Source: Thermoplasmata archaeon (GTDB lineage Archaea; Thermoplasmatota; Thermoplasmata; Methanomassiliicoccales; Methanomethylophilaceae). Taken from it: 43,745 nt of DNA. The translations under genes and the position numbers were made by a program. This document shows positions 17,020 to 25,153 of the stretch, piece by piece (position 1 is the stretch's first letter; each line of letters opens with the position of its first letter). The notes beneath the pieces are model-generated. The model saw nothing but the letters and a program-made list of their open reading frames with translations. It did not search any database and was not told the DNA's origin. Where the stretch lies: NCBI GenBank assembly GCA_015063235.1, contig SUSW01000037.1, positions 1 to 43,745 on the forward strand, read 5' to 3'.

Positions 17020-17603
17020 TTCATCATCCCGTAAACTGATTCCAGATTTTCGCCGGTCTTTGCAGAAACGATCATTACGTCCTTGTCGGGGAATTCCTTC
17101 TTGAACCATCCCTCGATGAATTCTATCTGTCCCGGTTTGGCGATGTCCTTCTTGTTGATGAGGACGAAGTCCGCCGCCATCATCTGCCTTCTTATGAACT
17201 CTTCCTTCTTGGAAACAAGGAGCTCGAACCTCTCCACATCGGTTACTCCGATGATGTACGTTCCTTCGGTCTCGATTCCGGAGCTCTGGACGAGTTCCTT
17301 GACCTTGTGGGGGAGGGCCAATCCGGTCGGCTCGACGATGATTATATCGGGGTCGATATCTTCGGTGATGTTCACCAATGCTTTCTGCAGCGTTCCTGAT
17401 AGAGAGCAGCAGATGCATCCGTCCGGAAGTTCTATAGCATCGTAACCCTCGGCCTTGAGGGTGGCTCCGTCTACACCGATCTCTCCGGATTCGTTGACCA
17501 GAAGTGCGGTCTTGAGTCCGCGTTTGGTGTACATCGATGCGAGCTTCATCAAAAGGGTGGTCTTCCCACTTCCAAGGAATCCGCCCAATATGTATACGTA
17601 CAT
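17016..17603 (-). CDS. Short CobW/HypB-family (G3E) GTPase
   Basis: 195 aa. G3E GTPases use GTP to deliver metals (nickel, cobalt, zinc) to target enzymes. Visible motifs are Walker A GGFLGSGKTT (7-16), ESGE (38-41) for the switch, the metal-binding G-C-I-C-C motif (62-66), EPTG (91-94) and the guanine-specificity motif NKKD (150-153). It is only the G domain. The usual CobW C-terminal domain of 100 or more residues is absent. The start at ATG 17603 is chosen over TTG 17615, since a TATA-like GGTATTTGTAC centred at 17629 is 26 bp away, implying a leaderless mRNA. The next gene, coupled by ATGA, encodes a His/Cys-rich protein that may act with it as a split metallochaperone. Confidence 0.88.
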   Translation of the reverse strand: MYVYILGGFLGSGKTTLLMKLASMYTKRGLKTALLVNESGEIGVDGATLKAEGYDAIELPDGCICCSLSGTLQKALVNITEDIDPDIIIVEPTGLALPHKVKELVQSSGIETEGTYIIGVTDVERFELLVSKKEEFIRRQMMAADFVLINKKDIAKPGQIEFIEGWFKKEFPDKDVMIVSAKTGENLESVYGMMK

Positions 17604-17793
17604 AGATGATGCCAAAACATCGGTGGTATTTGTACTGTGCTATACATGCTTAGGGGAAGGTTGTCCAATCACGGAATCGGATATGGATGGGTTTTCGTAT
17701 TCCGAAAAACATCCTGTATTGCATTCAGAATATGCCAGCGGAGGCGTTTCCAGATGAAAGATTTATACTCTTTGGTCCCGATTTAGTCCTGCA
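17604..17793. promoter_or_regulatory. Divergent promoters, GTPase gene / uspA
   Basis: A TATA-like element at 17624-17634 serves the minus-strand GTPase gene, and ATTTATAC at 17761-17768 serves uspA on the plus strand. The 90 bp between these elements show no other feature I can support. Confidence 0.45.
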
Positions 17794-18228
17794 ATGACGA
17801 TACTTATCGCGTACGACGGCAAGCCCGACACAGAGGCTGCTCTCGGATACGCTACCAGGCTCGCAGTCTCTTTCGACGAACCTCTGTACATACTGACAGT
17901 TGTCACTAAGGATCAGATGGACCCTGATGATATGGACCCGAGGATCCGTGAGTACATGGAGGCAGCATCCATGAAAGCATCCTCGTCAGGTGCCGATGTT
18001 CATAGCCTTATAGAGGTAGGGAAACCGGAGGATGTCATATTGGAAGTCGCTGATAATTTCCAGTGCGATGCGATTGTAGTGGGCAGGCCGGATAGGTCCC
18101 GTTTCGACAGGATGGTCATGGGAAGTGTCTCTCAGAACCTGGTCGAGAAATCGTTCTGTCCCGTCGTGATAGTCCCGACTCCAGAGGAAGAGGTGCCTCA
18201 GCCACTCTCAGAGCAGGTATCGGAGTGA
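17794..18228 (+). CDS. Universal stress protein, UspA family
   Basis: 144 aa, one USP domain with the Rossmann-like fold. The opening MTILIAYDGKPDTEAALGYA carries the conserved Asp and the first nucleotide contact. The C-terminal VGRPDRSRFDRMVMGSVSQNLVEKSFCPVVIV matches the ATP-binding G-2x-G-9x-G-S/T motif only partly, since the first glycine pair is GRPD. ATP binding is therefore likely but not certain. An acidic, proline-containing tail follows the domain. It is transcribed alone from a TATA box about 29 bp upstream. The next gene converges on it, with an inverted repeat between. Confidence 0.9.
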   Translation: MTILIAYDGKPDTEAALGYATRLAVSFDEPLYILTVVTKDQMDPDDMDPRIREYMEAASMKASSSGADVHSLIEVGKPEDVILEVADNFQCDAIVVGRPDRSRFDRMVMGSVSQNLVEKSFCPVVIVPTPEEEVPQPLSEQVSE

Positions 18229-18233
18229 ATCAG

Positions 18234-18262
18234 AGTAACACGAATAGACATTAAGTGTTACT
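18234..18262. repeat. Inverted repeat AGTAACAC-N13-GTGTTACT
   Basis: Eight-bp perfect arms (18234-18241 and 18255-18262) lie between the convergent uspA and ABC exporter genes. It could fold as a transcript-end hairpin. The arms are the same words as in the repeat at 28783-28809, and the left arm word recurs upstream of nikR. Confidence 0.6.
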
Positions 18263-19936
18263 TCAGTCCACAACACAGCCCTTGTCCAGGCGTACAACTC
18301 TGTCAGCCTGATCCATCAGCGCTTGGTTATGGGTGATGATGATTACGGTACGTCCTTCGATTATCTTGAAGATGTCTTCTATGACTGAACTTCCTGATAT
18401 CGGGTCGAGTCCGGCCACGGCCTCGTCCAGGATGAGGATCTTGGGTTCCCCGATGAACGCACGGCACATGGCCAGCATCCTCCTTTGGGCAAGGGGCAGA
18501 CGTTTGATATCGTTACCGATAACGGTATCGTAACCGTTGGGCAGCCTGCTCACATAGTCGTCCAGGCCGGTTATCTTTGCTACCCATGCCAGTCTCTCCT
18601 CTGATATGTCCTTGCGGTTGTAGACTATGTTCTCCCTGATGGTACCGTCGAACACCCAAGGGTCCTGAAGGACAGCGGCGATGTTGGTACTGTATGATTT
18701 GCGCGGGATGTTCCTGATGTCCACCCCTCCGATGGTTATGCTCCCGGAATCCGGTCTGTAGAATCCCATTAGCAGGTTCGCAACCGTAGTCTTTCCCGAA
18801 CCGGTCCTGCCGACAAGGGCCGTGACCTCCCCCGGTCTGGCCTCGAACGTCACATCGTGCAGGATCTCCTTGCCCTCATGGTAGGAGAACGAGACGTTCT
18901 CGAAGCGGACGGATCCGCTCACAGGCACATCCTCCATCTCCTCATCGCTCTCCTCCTCGGGGGCGTTCAGGACCTCCAGGATCCTGTCGAGGGAGATGAA
19001 CTCCTCCTTCACTCCGTCGAACACGGTAGCGGTACCGATCAGCGGTTTGTTGAGGGCCCTGACGTAAACCATGAACGTCAGGAACATACCGACAGTGATC
19101 TCGCCGAACAGGAGCATGATGGCCCCTACGATGACAGTGATCAGATATCCTGCGTTGATGTTCATACCGACGATAGGCGCGATAAGACTGGATCTCTTGT
19201 GGGCCGCGATGAACGCGATGGTGAATTCCTTGTTCGTATCTTGGAACTTGTTCCTGATCCGATCCTCCAGGCCCTCCGCTTTTATAGTACGGTGGGATGA
19301 GATTATGTCGCTCAGCTGTTCGTTGAGCTCAGTCTCCTTCTCCCTCTGGATACGGAAGTCCGATTCCGATTTGATCGTCAGCCTCCTGGATATCAGGATG
19401 GTTATCGGGAGCAGGAGCAGATACAGCAGCCCCAGCTGGTACGAGGTCACCATCATCATGATGGCTATTGCCGCTACCATCGTCGTATGGACGATGAGCC
19501 CTATGAAGTCCGTGGAGATCAGTTTGTTGACATTGGGCAGATCGGTGGTGAAGCGTGCAGTCAGATCGCCGGCGGGGACGCTGTCCACATACCCGACGGG
19601 AACATTCATCATCTTACGGTTGAGGCCTTCCCTGATCTTCTTCCCGGCGGCCAGCGACATCAGTGACATCTTGCGACCGGAATGAGTAGTCCCGACATAC
19701 CAGAATATCACCATTATCGCAATGCCTGTGCACATGTCCAGGATGAAGTTCAGATCTACGACGTCGCCTTCTTGCAGGCCTACTATCTGGTTGAGGAACA
19801 GACCGCAGATGTAAGGGATGGTATAGATGAGGGCGGTGGCAACGAACGAGACGACGATGCACAGGCGCAGCTCCCTTCTGTTGTCCCTGCCGAGGAAATC
19901 CATCAGACGGTGCACTGAATCGAGGCTTCCGCTCAT
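18263..19936 (-). CDS. ABC exporter half-transporter with degenerate signature motif
   Basis: 557 aa, an ABC transmembrane domain (six segments within about residues 20-290) fused to a nucleotide-binding domain. Walker A GRTGSGKT (376-383), Q-loop Q424, Walker B LILDE (501-505) with its catalytic Glu and the switch His (H536) are intact. The signature that should read LSGGQ is LPLAQ (480-484). The subunit can therefore bind ATP and supply catalytic residues, but cannot close the opposite site. The start at ATG 19936 overlaps the stop of the upstream partner gene (ATGA). With that partner, whose defects are the mirror image, it should make an asymmetric heterodimer with one working ATP site. 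An open frame continues upstream but lies inside the partner gene. Substrate unknown. Confidence 0.9.
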   Translation of the reverse strand: MSGSLDSVHRLMDFLGRDNRRELRLCIVVSFVATALIYTIPYICGLFLNQIVGLQEGDVVDLNFILDMCTGIAIMVIFWYVGTTHSGRKMSLMSLAAGKKIREGLNRKMMNVPVGYVDSVPAGDLTARFTTDLPNVNKLISTDFIGLIVHTTMVAAIAIMMMVTSYQLGLLYLLLLPITILISRRLTIKSESDFRIQREKETELNEQLSDIISSHRTIKAEGLEDRIRNKFQDTNKEFTIAFIAAHKRSSLIAPIVGMNINAGYLITVIVGAIMLLFGEITVGMFLTFMVYVRALNKPLIGTATVFDGVKEEFISLDRILEVLNAPEEESDEEMEDVPVSGSVRFENVSFSYHEGKEILHDVTFEARPGEVTALVGRTGSGKTTVANLLMGFYRPDSGSITIGGVDIRNIPRKSYSTNIAAVLQDPWVFDGTIRENIVYNRKDISEERLAWVAKITGLDDYVSRLPNGYDTVIGNDIKRLPLAQRRMLAMCRAFIGEPKILILDEAVAGLDPISGSSVIEDIFKIIEGRTVIIITHNQALMDQADRVVRLDKGCVVD

Positions 19937-21660
19937 GCCCAGGTTCCCTCCTTCATCTGGCCGAATTTGCACATGTCCGCATAGAGCCTCGATCTGCCCA
20001 GCAGCTCTTCGTGGGTGCCTACGTCGGATACGCGTCCGCAGTCCATCAGGATGACCTTGGAAGAATCGTTGCAGGTCCATGTGTCGTTCATCACGAACAC
20101 CACGGTGCTGTCCTTTATCTCTTTGATCGTCCTGAACACCCTTTCCCTCGTCTTGACGTCCAGTGAATAGAAGCAGTTCTCGAAGATGTACAGCTCCGGA
20201 TGCTTCAGAAGTCCGCGGGCTATCAGCACGAGCTGCTTCTGACCTCCCGACAGAGAGGACTTGCTGTCCGATACGATGCTGTCCAGACCATTCGGGAGAT
20301 CGTCGATGAACGAGTCCAGCCCGACCTTCCTGCATATCTCCATGATCTCTTTATCCGTATTGAGGCCGTGCGGGTCCAGATTGAATCTCATCGTGCCTTC
20401 GAGGATGTTGATCGAGTTGCTGACATAGGAAATTCTGGAACGGATAAGTTCGGGGGACGACCTGAGGACGTCCAGCCCGCAGACGGATACCTCTCCGGAG
20501 ACAGGCTTGTTGAAACCCAGCATGGTCATGGCGACGTTGTATCCTCCGCATCCGTTGGGTCCGACCAACGATACGAATCCGCCTTTGGGGATGGTCAGGG
20601 CCACGCCGTCGAGCGATTTCTTTCCCAGGTTGTCCGTAAGGGTGAGGTCGCTGATTTCCACGGCGAGACCGCCCTGGTCCACATTTTTCTCTACCCCAGT
20701 ATCGGCATCTTTGGCATTCATGACCGCAGAGAGACGCGAATATGATGCCCTGGCCTTAGGGTATTCGATGACTATATAGGGGATCAGAGAGAGGGTGGTT
20801 ATGAAGCAGGTGGTGAACTGCATGAACAGTATGAGTTCCGTAGGGACTACGGCCTCCCTCAGGCTGCTGAGGGCCGTGACCGTGTAGATGAAGACAATGG
20901 ACAGCCATACCACGACCGACATGAGGTGGGGGATGTAATAGGAGTTCAACGCTACTTTCGTGTTGTACCCTCCAAGCCTCTTGCTGGCAACCAGGAACTT
21001 CTCCGTCTCGTACTCCTTCCCGTTGTAAGCGCGGATGGTACGTGCCCCGTAGATCTTCTGTCTAAGAAGGGAGTTGACCGAATCTATAGATTCCAACTGT
21101 TTGCTGTAGAACATGCTGATGCGTATGGCCAGGAATATGGTGATCGCGGTAACCAACGCGAACGTTATGGCCAGAAGCACTCCGACCAAGTAGTTGATGA
21201 TCAGTGTGCATATGATCAGGGACAGGATGAGGAACGGCATCGGGAGATACGTTCTTAGTCCTTCGTAGATGTATTTCTGTATGGTGTTGATGTCCGTTAT
21301 GAGGCAGGTCATGGTGTTGGTCGTGGAACCTTTGGAATCAAGCCTCTGTTTGTTCAGCAGGGAGCTGACGATGTCGTTCCTCATCTCCTTGGAGATCGCC
21401 GCGGCGATCTTTGATGCCATAAACGCGGAGTACGAGGTGACAACCGAGAATATGATGGTGACTAGGAGCAGAACGGCACCCATTATGATGATATCGTCGA
21501 AATCGTTCCCGTACACCCCCTCATCTAGGATGGGCTTGAGCAGCGCGATGGATGCTATCTGAGCGGCCACCCCTATGATCTGGAGAATCGCAATGTAGGT
21601 CACAGTGCGCGTATGAGGTCTCATGTACGGGCCGATGCCCCAGCTCAACTCCTTGGCCAT
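19933..21660 (-). CDS. ABC exporter half-transporter with degenerate Walker motifs
   Basis: 575 aa with the same architecture as its partner: six membrane segments in residues 20-300, then a nucleotide-binding domain. The signature LSGGQ (470-474) is perfect. Walker A reads GPNGCGGYN (367-375), so the Lys and Ser/Thr are replaced by Gly and Tyr. The Q-loop Gln is missing (YVSNSINIL). Walker B reads YIFEN, replacing the Asp-Glu pair by Glu-Asn. The switch His is Asn (N525). It cannot hydrolyse ATP by itself but can complete the site formed by the partner's Walker motifs. A TATA-like sequence about 25 bp from the start suggests a leaderless first gene of the two-gene operon. Confidence 0.9.
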   Translation of the reverse strand: MAKELSWGIGPYMRPHTRTVTYIAILQIIGVAAQIASIALLKPILDEGVYGNDFDDIIIMGAVLLLVTIIFSVVTSYSAFMASKIAAAISKEMRNDIVSSLLNKQRLDSKGSTTNTMTCLITDINTIQKYIYEGLRTYLPMPFLILSLIICTLIINYLVGVLLAITFALVTAITIFLAIRISMFYSKQLESIDSVNSLLRQKIYGARTIRAYNGKEYETEKFLVASKRLGGYNTKVALNSYYIPHLMSVVVWLSIVFIYTVTALSSLREAVVPTELILFMQFTTCFITTLSLIPYIVIEYPKARASYSRLSAVMNAKDADTGVEKNVDQGGLAVEISDLTLTDNLGKKSLDGVALTIPKGGFVSLVGPNGCGGYNVAMTMLGFNKPVSGEVSVCGLDVLRSSPELIRSRISYVSNSINILEGTMRFNLDPHGLNTDKEIMEICRKVGLDSFIDDLPNGLDSIVSDSKSSLSGGQKQLVLIARGLLKHPELYIFENCFYSLDVKTRERVFRTIKEIKDSTVVFVMNDTWTCNDSSKVILMDCGRVSDVGTHEELLGRSRLYADMCKFGQMKEGTWA

Positions 21661-21780
21661 CGTTTCTCTGAATAGATATAATATTAATAGGATTTCCCAA
21701 CGACGGACAATCGGCGAAGGTCCTCTGGGATACGGTTCTGAACATCATCGATAAATACGGCATCCAATCTGACAATTACC
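21661..21780. promoter_or_regulatory. Divergent promoters, ABC exporter / small membrane protein
   Basis: A/T-rich ATATAATATTAAT around 21676-21688 suits a TATA box for the minus-strand exporter. ATAAATA at 21751-21757 is about 27 bp before the plus-strand ATG at 21781. Confidence 0.45.
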
Positions 21781-22194
21781 ATGGAGGATAGGCCAATCGT
21801 CGCCAACTACGCCACCGGGTGCCTGGTGGCGATGAGCGTGCATATGTTCATCAGCAGTCTCTCAGCTCTGATATTCCCGGAGATGTATGAGAGTCCGATG
21901 ATGACGGGAACGGTCTATCTGGTCCTGCTTCTAATCGTCGCGGTATGGGAAGGGGTCCTTGCGGTGGGAGTCTATCTCGGTTCCGGTCTGGCCTACAAGC
22001 TCGCTTTCATCACCGTCCTGATCATGCTGATAAACGTGGTGGTCGGGATATGGGACGACAGGACGTTCGGATACGATTTTTGGATCCAGGGGATCCTGTC
22101 CGCAACATGCATCATTCTGATGCTTACTCCGCAGATGCGTGAGGCATACAAGGGATGGTCGCTGCCTAGCAGGCCTGCTTACAGCATAGAATAA
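21781..22194 (+). CDS. Four-helix membrane protein of unknown function
   Basis: 137 aa. I do not recognise the family. Four hydrophobic segments are visible at about residues 9-32, 40-65, 70-90 and 100-120, with short polar loops and a charged, cytoplasmic-looking C-terminal tail (REAYKGWSLPSRP). A WDDRTFGYDFW loop lies between helices 3 and 4. The TATA-like ATAAATA 27 bp upstream of the ATG suggests a leaderless transcript. It is divergent from the ABC exporter and could be co-regulated with it, but nothing in the sequence proves a link. Ends in TAA, which is rare in this window. Confidence 0.8.
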   Translation: MEDRPIVANYATGCLVAMSVHMFISSLSALIFPEMYESPMMTGTVYLVLLLIVAVWEGVLAVGVYLGSGLAYKLAFITVLIMLINVVVGIWDDRTFGYDFWIQGILSATCIILMLTPQMREAYKGWSLPSRPAYSIE

Positions 22195-22243
22195 GGCGGA
22201 AAACCCTCCGAGAAAGGGTAAACATATACCCCCCACCCGTATG

Positions 22244-22256
22244 TAATAAATATGTA
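22244..22256 (+). promoter_or_regulatory. TATA box of the tetrapyrrole operon
   Basis: TAATAAATATG centred near 22250 predicts transcription from about 22276, giving a leader of roughly 8 nt before the ATG at 22284. Confidence 0.5.
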
Positions 22257-22283
22257 GATTAGATACATGCCCTCAGTGAGTAC

Positions 22284-22946
22284 ATGGATGAGTTATCCCA
22301 CCCGCCGATGGAAGAGGAAAGAATCCTCATGTCGCCGATCTACCTTTCGCCGAGAGGCCGTAGGATCGTAGTGTTCGGCGGAGGCAAGGTAGCATTGAGG
22401 AAATGCATGCATTTCGAAGGATTCCATATCACGATCGTTTCAATCGAAGTCCTGCCCGAGCTCCGCGAGATCGCGGATGAGGTAATCGAAGCCAAGGTGG
22501 AGCCTGATACCGCAGCGGAATACATGGAAGGTGCGGACATCGTCATAGCAGCCACTTCGGTCCATGAGCTCAACGATTCCATAAGGGACATCTCACTGTC
22601 AAAAGGGATAATGACCAATTCCGCCCACGGCGGCGGAGACGTCCTCATCCCGTCCGTTCTCAAACGTCCAGGCTACTCGGTAACGGTCTCGTCAGAAGGC
22701 CGTGTCCCCGCATTTCCGCCGTATGTAGTCGACAAATTGGATGAATTCCTGGACCCCTCGTACGATGCCATGCTGGATCTGCTGGTCAAGCTTCGCCCTA
22801 TCGTTAAGGAGAGGATCCCGACACAGCCTGAGAGGGCGAAGTTCCTGGCAATGGTCCTGAACGACAGGGGCACATGGGACCTTCTCAGAGACGGGAACAG
22901 TACAAGGGCGTTCAACAGGGCATTGAAGAAAGGGGGCCTCCAATGA
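22284..22946 (+). CDS. Precorrin-2 dehydrogenase (Met8p/CysG N-terminal type)
   Basis: 220 aa. This enzyme oxidises precorrin-2 to sirohydrochlorin with NAD+, the branch compound for F430, corrinoids and siroheme. The Rossmann motif GGGKVALRK follows the family's opening strand (YLSPRGRRIVVFGGG). The C-terminal helical part (KLRPIVKERIPTQPERAKFL) fits the family. The stretch usually reading ATDD..LN is ATSVHELN here, so an acidic residue thought important for catalysis or chelation is not obvious. The start at 22284 is supported by the TATA box distance. The ATG at 22329, with GAGGAAAG upstream, is an alternative that trims the unusual N-terminal extension. First gene of the hem/cob operon, overlapping hemA by ATGA. 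Confidence 0.88.
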   Translation: MDELSHPPMEEERILMSPIYLSPRGRRIVVFGGGKVALRKCMHFEGFHITIVSIEVLPELREIADEVIEAKVEPDTAAEYMEGADIVIAATSVHELNDSIRDISLSKGIMTNSAHGGGDVLIPSVLKRPGYSVTVSSEGRVPAFPPYVVDKLDEFLDPSYDAMLDLLVKLRPIVKERIPTQPERAKFLAMVLNDRGTWDLLRDGNSTRAFNRALKKGGLQ

Positions 22947-24175
22947 TCGTCAGCATGCATATCACGCATTCCTCCGCAGGAGGCACTGAGGGGCTGAACA
23001 ACGTGGTCTCCCTTCTGGAGACCGAGGTTCCCGATTACATCTCACTGATGGGCACCGTGTCGGAATATGTGGTGGTCCGCACCTGCAACCGTTTTGAGGC
23101 ATATATCGCAACGCAGGACAACCGCACGACGGTCAGGCTTCTGGAGGAACTCATCCGCTCGCTGGTCCCGTCATCGAACATCTCATACATCCTGGAGGAC
23201 AAGGAGAGCATCAAGCACCTGTTCAGGGTGGTCTGCGGACTGGACTCCCTCATAGTCGGTGAGGATCAGATCCAGCATCAGGTCCGCGAATGTTATTTCA
23301 AGGCCAAGGAGGAGGGCCATGTCAACGGCATGCTGTCCCGTCTCTTCGAAAAGGCCATCATCGTGGGCAAGAGGGTGAGGTCCGAGACCGAGCTCAACAA
23401 GGGGGCGGTCTCGGTAGGTTCCGCATCGGTAGAGCTGGCGGAATCGAAGATAGGGGATCTCAGCGGGAAGGCCATAACGATCCTGGGAGCGGGAGACATG
23501 GCATCCGTCATAGCAAAGAACCTAATCGGCAAGAACATCAGCACAGTGTTCGTCTCCAACCGTACGTACAGTCGCGCAATGGAGCTGGCTGACGAGCTGG
23601 GAGGGGATGCGGTCAGCATGGACAGGATGGAGGAAGCGATCAGCTCCAGCGATCTCGTCCTTGTAGCTACCGGCGCACCGCATACCGTTCTCCATAAGCC
23701 GGCAATCATGAGGGCCATGAAGGTCCGCCCGGACAGGAAACTGCTCGTCATCGACGTCTCCATCCCGCACAACGTGGACCAGGACATAGTAGAGGTCGCG
23801 AACGTGGAACTGGACAACATGGATTCCCTCGAGACCATCGCCCAGCAGAACGTCAGACGCAGGATGAACGAGATAAACTCCGCCGAGAAGATCATCGCCC
23901 AGGAACTGGAGAAGATGGATTCGGAGAGGAGGGAGGAGGCGGCCAACGAGATCATCAGGCTCATAGGGATGAAGCTCGCATCTATAAGGGAGAAGGAGCT
24001 TGAGACAGCGGTATCCCGCAGCGGAACCGCGGATACTCAAACGCTCCTGGACGACATGTCCAGGGCTTTAGTGAATAAGATTACAGCCGATCTGTATGTC
24101 AATCTCAGGAAGGCTTCCCGCGAAGGGGACCTGGCGGCATGCAACACATTGGCGATTATGTTCGGATTGAGGTGA
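22943..24175 (+). CDS. hemA: Glutamyl-tRNA reductase
   Basis: 410 aa. HemA reduces the glutamate on tRNA(Glu) to glutamate-1-semialdehyde with NADPH, the first committed step of C5-route tetrapyrrole synthesis. Family features include the catalytic-Cys motif (VVRTCNRFEAY), VVCGLDSLIVGEDQIQHQV, the NADPH-binding ITILGAGDMASV and the dimerising C-terminal helices. The start at 22943 overlaps the dehydrogenase stop (ATGA) and has AGGGGGC upstream. The longer open frame reaching 22874 is inside the previous gene. Next in line is hemB, 5 nt downstream. Confidence 0.96.
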   Translation: MIVSMHITHSSAGGTEGLNNVVSLLETEVPDYISLMGTVSEYVVVRTCNRFEAYIATQDNRTTVRLLEELIRSLVPSSNISYILEDKESIKHLFRVVCGLDSLIVGEDQIQHQVRECYFKAKEEGHVNGMLSRLFEKAIIVGKRVRSETELNKGAVSVGSASVELAESKIGDLSGKAITILGAGDMASVIAKNLIGKNISTVFVSNRTYSRAMELADELGGDAVSMDRMEEAISSSDLVLVATGAPHTVLHKPAIMRAMKVRPDRKLLVIDVSIPHNVDQDIVEVANVELDNMDSLETIAQQNVRRRMNEINSAEKIIAQELEKMDSERREEAANEIIRLIGMKLASIREKELETAVSRSGTADTQTLLDDMSRALVNKITADLYVNLRKASREGDLAACNTLAIMFGLR

Positions 24176-24180
24176 ATCAC

Positions 24181-25149
24181 ATGATGTATCCAGAAGTGCG
24201 CCTTAGAAGGCTCAGACAGAACGAGAGGATGAGGAATCTGGTAGCGGAGACCAGGCTCGATGCGGACCAGTTCATACTGCCTATCTTCTTTGATGAAACG
24301 ATCTCGCAGGAGAAGACCACGGCATCCATGCCGGGGGTGAGGACGTTCCCGCTCAAAGGATACGATACCATCGCATCAGGTATTCAGGACAGCGGGGTCA
24401 ACAGCGTTCTGGTGTTCGGAGTGCCCGCCCACAAAGATGCGGTGGGGTCCGGAGCCTATGCAAGGGAGGGGGTGGTTCAGAAGGCTATCGAGGGACTCAA
24501 GGAGAACTCCGATATGCTGGTCATATCGGATCTGTGTCTGTGCGAGTACACGGATCACGGTCACTGCGGTGTCCTGGATGGTAATGGATATGTCATGAAT
24601 GATGAGACCATCGAGCTGTACGGCAGGACGGCCGTCTCCCAGGCGAATGCCGGAGCGGACATCATCGCCCCCAGCGGAATGATGGACGGACAGATAGCGG
24701 AGATACGCAGGGCTCTCGATGATGCCGGACATAAGAATGTCCCTATCATGGCATACAGCGCCAAGTTCTACAGCGCATACTACGGTCCGTTCAGGGATGT
24801 CGCCAACTCCGCCCCCGGAAAGGGAAACAGGGCAGGATACCAGATGCAGTGCGGTAACAGGAAGGAGGCCATGCGCGAGATTGAGTTAGACATAGCCGAA
24901 GGCGCGGATATGATCATGGTCAAACCCGCAGGTCCGTACCTGGATATCATCAGGGATGCGGCGAATACGTTCGACCTTCCTCTTGCAGCATATCAGGTGT
25001 CCGGAGAGTACGCGATGATCAAGGCGGCAGCGGCGAACGGATGGATAGACCACGACCGCGTGATGATGGAGTCCCTCCTGGGAATCAAGAGGGCAGGGGC
25101 GGATATGATCATCACATACTTCGCCGAGGAAGCGGCCAGGATGCTGTGA
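24181..25149 (+). CDS. hemB: Porphobilinogen synthase (ALA dehydratase)
   Basis: 322 aa. HemB condenses two 5-aminolevulinates to porphobilinogen. The active-site zinc ligands are present as CLCEYTDHGHCG, so this is a zinc-dependent form. The two catalytic Lys occur in YSAKFYSAYYGPF and MVKPAGPYLDI. The start at 24181 is chosen because GAGGTGA (24169-24175, including the hemA stop) lies 5 nt before it. An open frame reaching 24139 is inside hemA. Length is normal. Confidence 0.96.
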   Translation: MMYPEVRLRRLRQNERMRNLVAETRLDADQFILPIFFDETISQEKTTASMPGVRTFPLKGYDTIASGIQDSGVNSVLVFGVPAHKDAVGSGAYAREGVVQKAIEGLKENSDMLVISDLCLCEYTDHGHCGVLDGNGYVMNDETIELYGRTAVSQANAGADIIAPSGMMDGQIAEIRRALDDAGHKNVPIMAYSAKFYSAYYGPFRDVANSAPGKGNRAGYQMQCGNRKEAMREIELDIAEGADMIMVKPAGPYLDIIRDAANTFDLPLAAYQVSGEYAMIKAAAANGWIDHDRVMMESLLGIKRAGADMIITYFAEEAARML

Positions 25150-25153
25150 TAGC

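Noticed and set aside
16411-17034. Plus-strand open frame that looks like a membrane protein (runs of Met, Val, Ile)
   Set aside because: It is the reverse of the His/Asp-rich codons. The hydrophobic look is a by-product of CAT/GAT repeats read backwards.
16405-17418. 337-residue version of the His-rich protein
   Set aside because: The extra N-terminal part lies inside the GTPase gene in another frame and is not protein-like. ATG 17019 with the ATGA overlap is far better.
18263-20335. 690-residue version of the exporter subunit
   Set aside because: The added 133 residues overlap the coding end of the partner subunit and are Arg/Gly-rich out-of-frame sequence.
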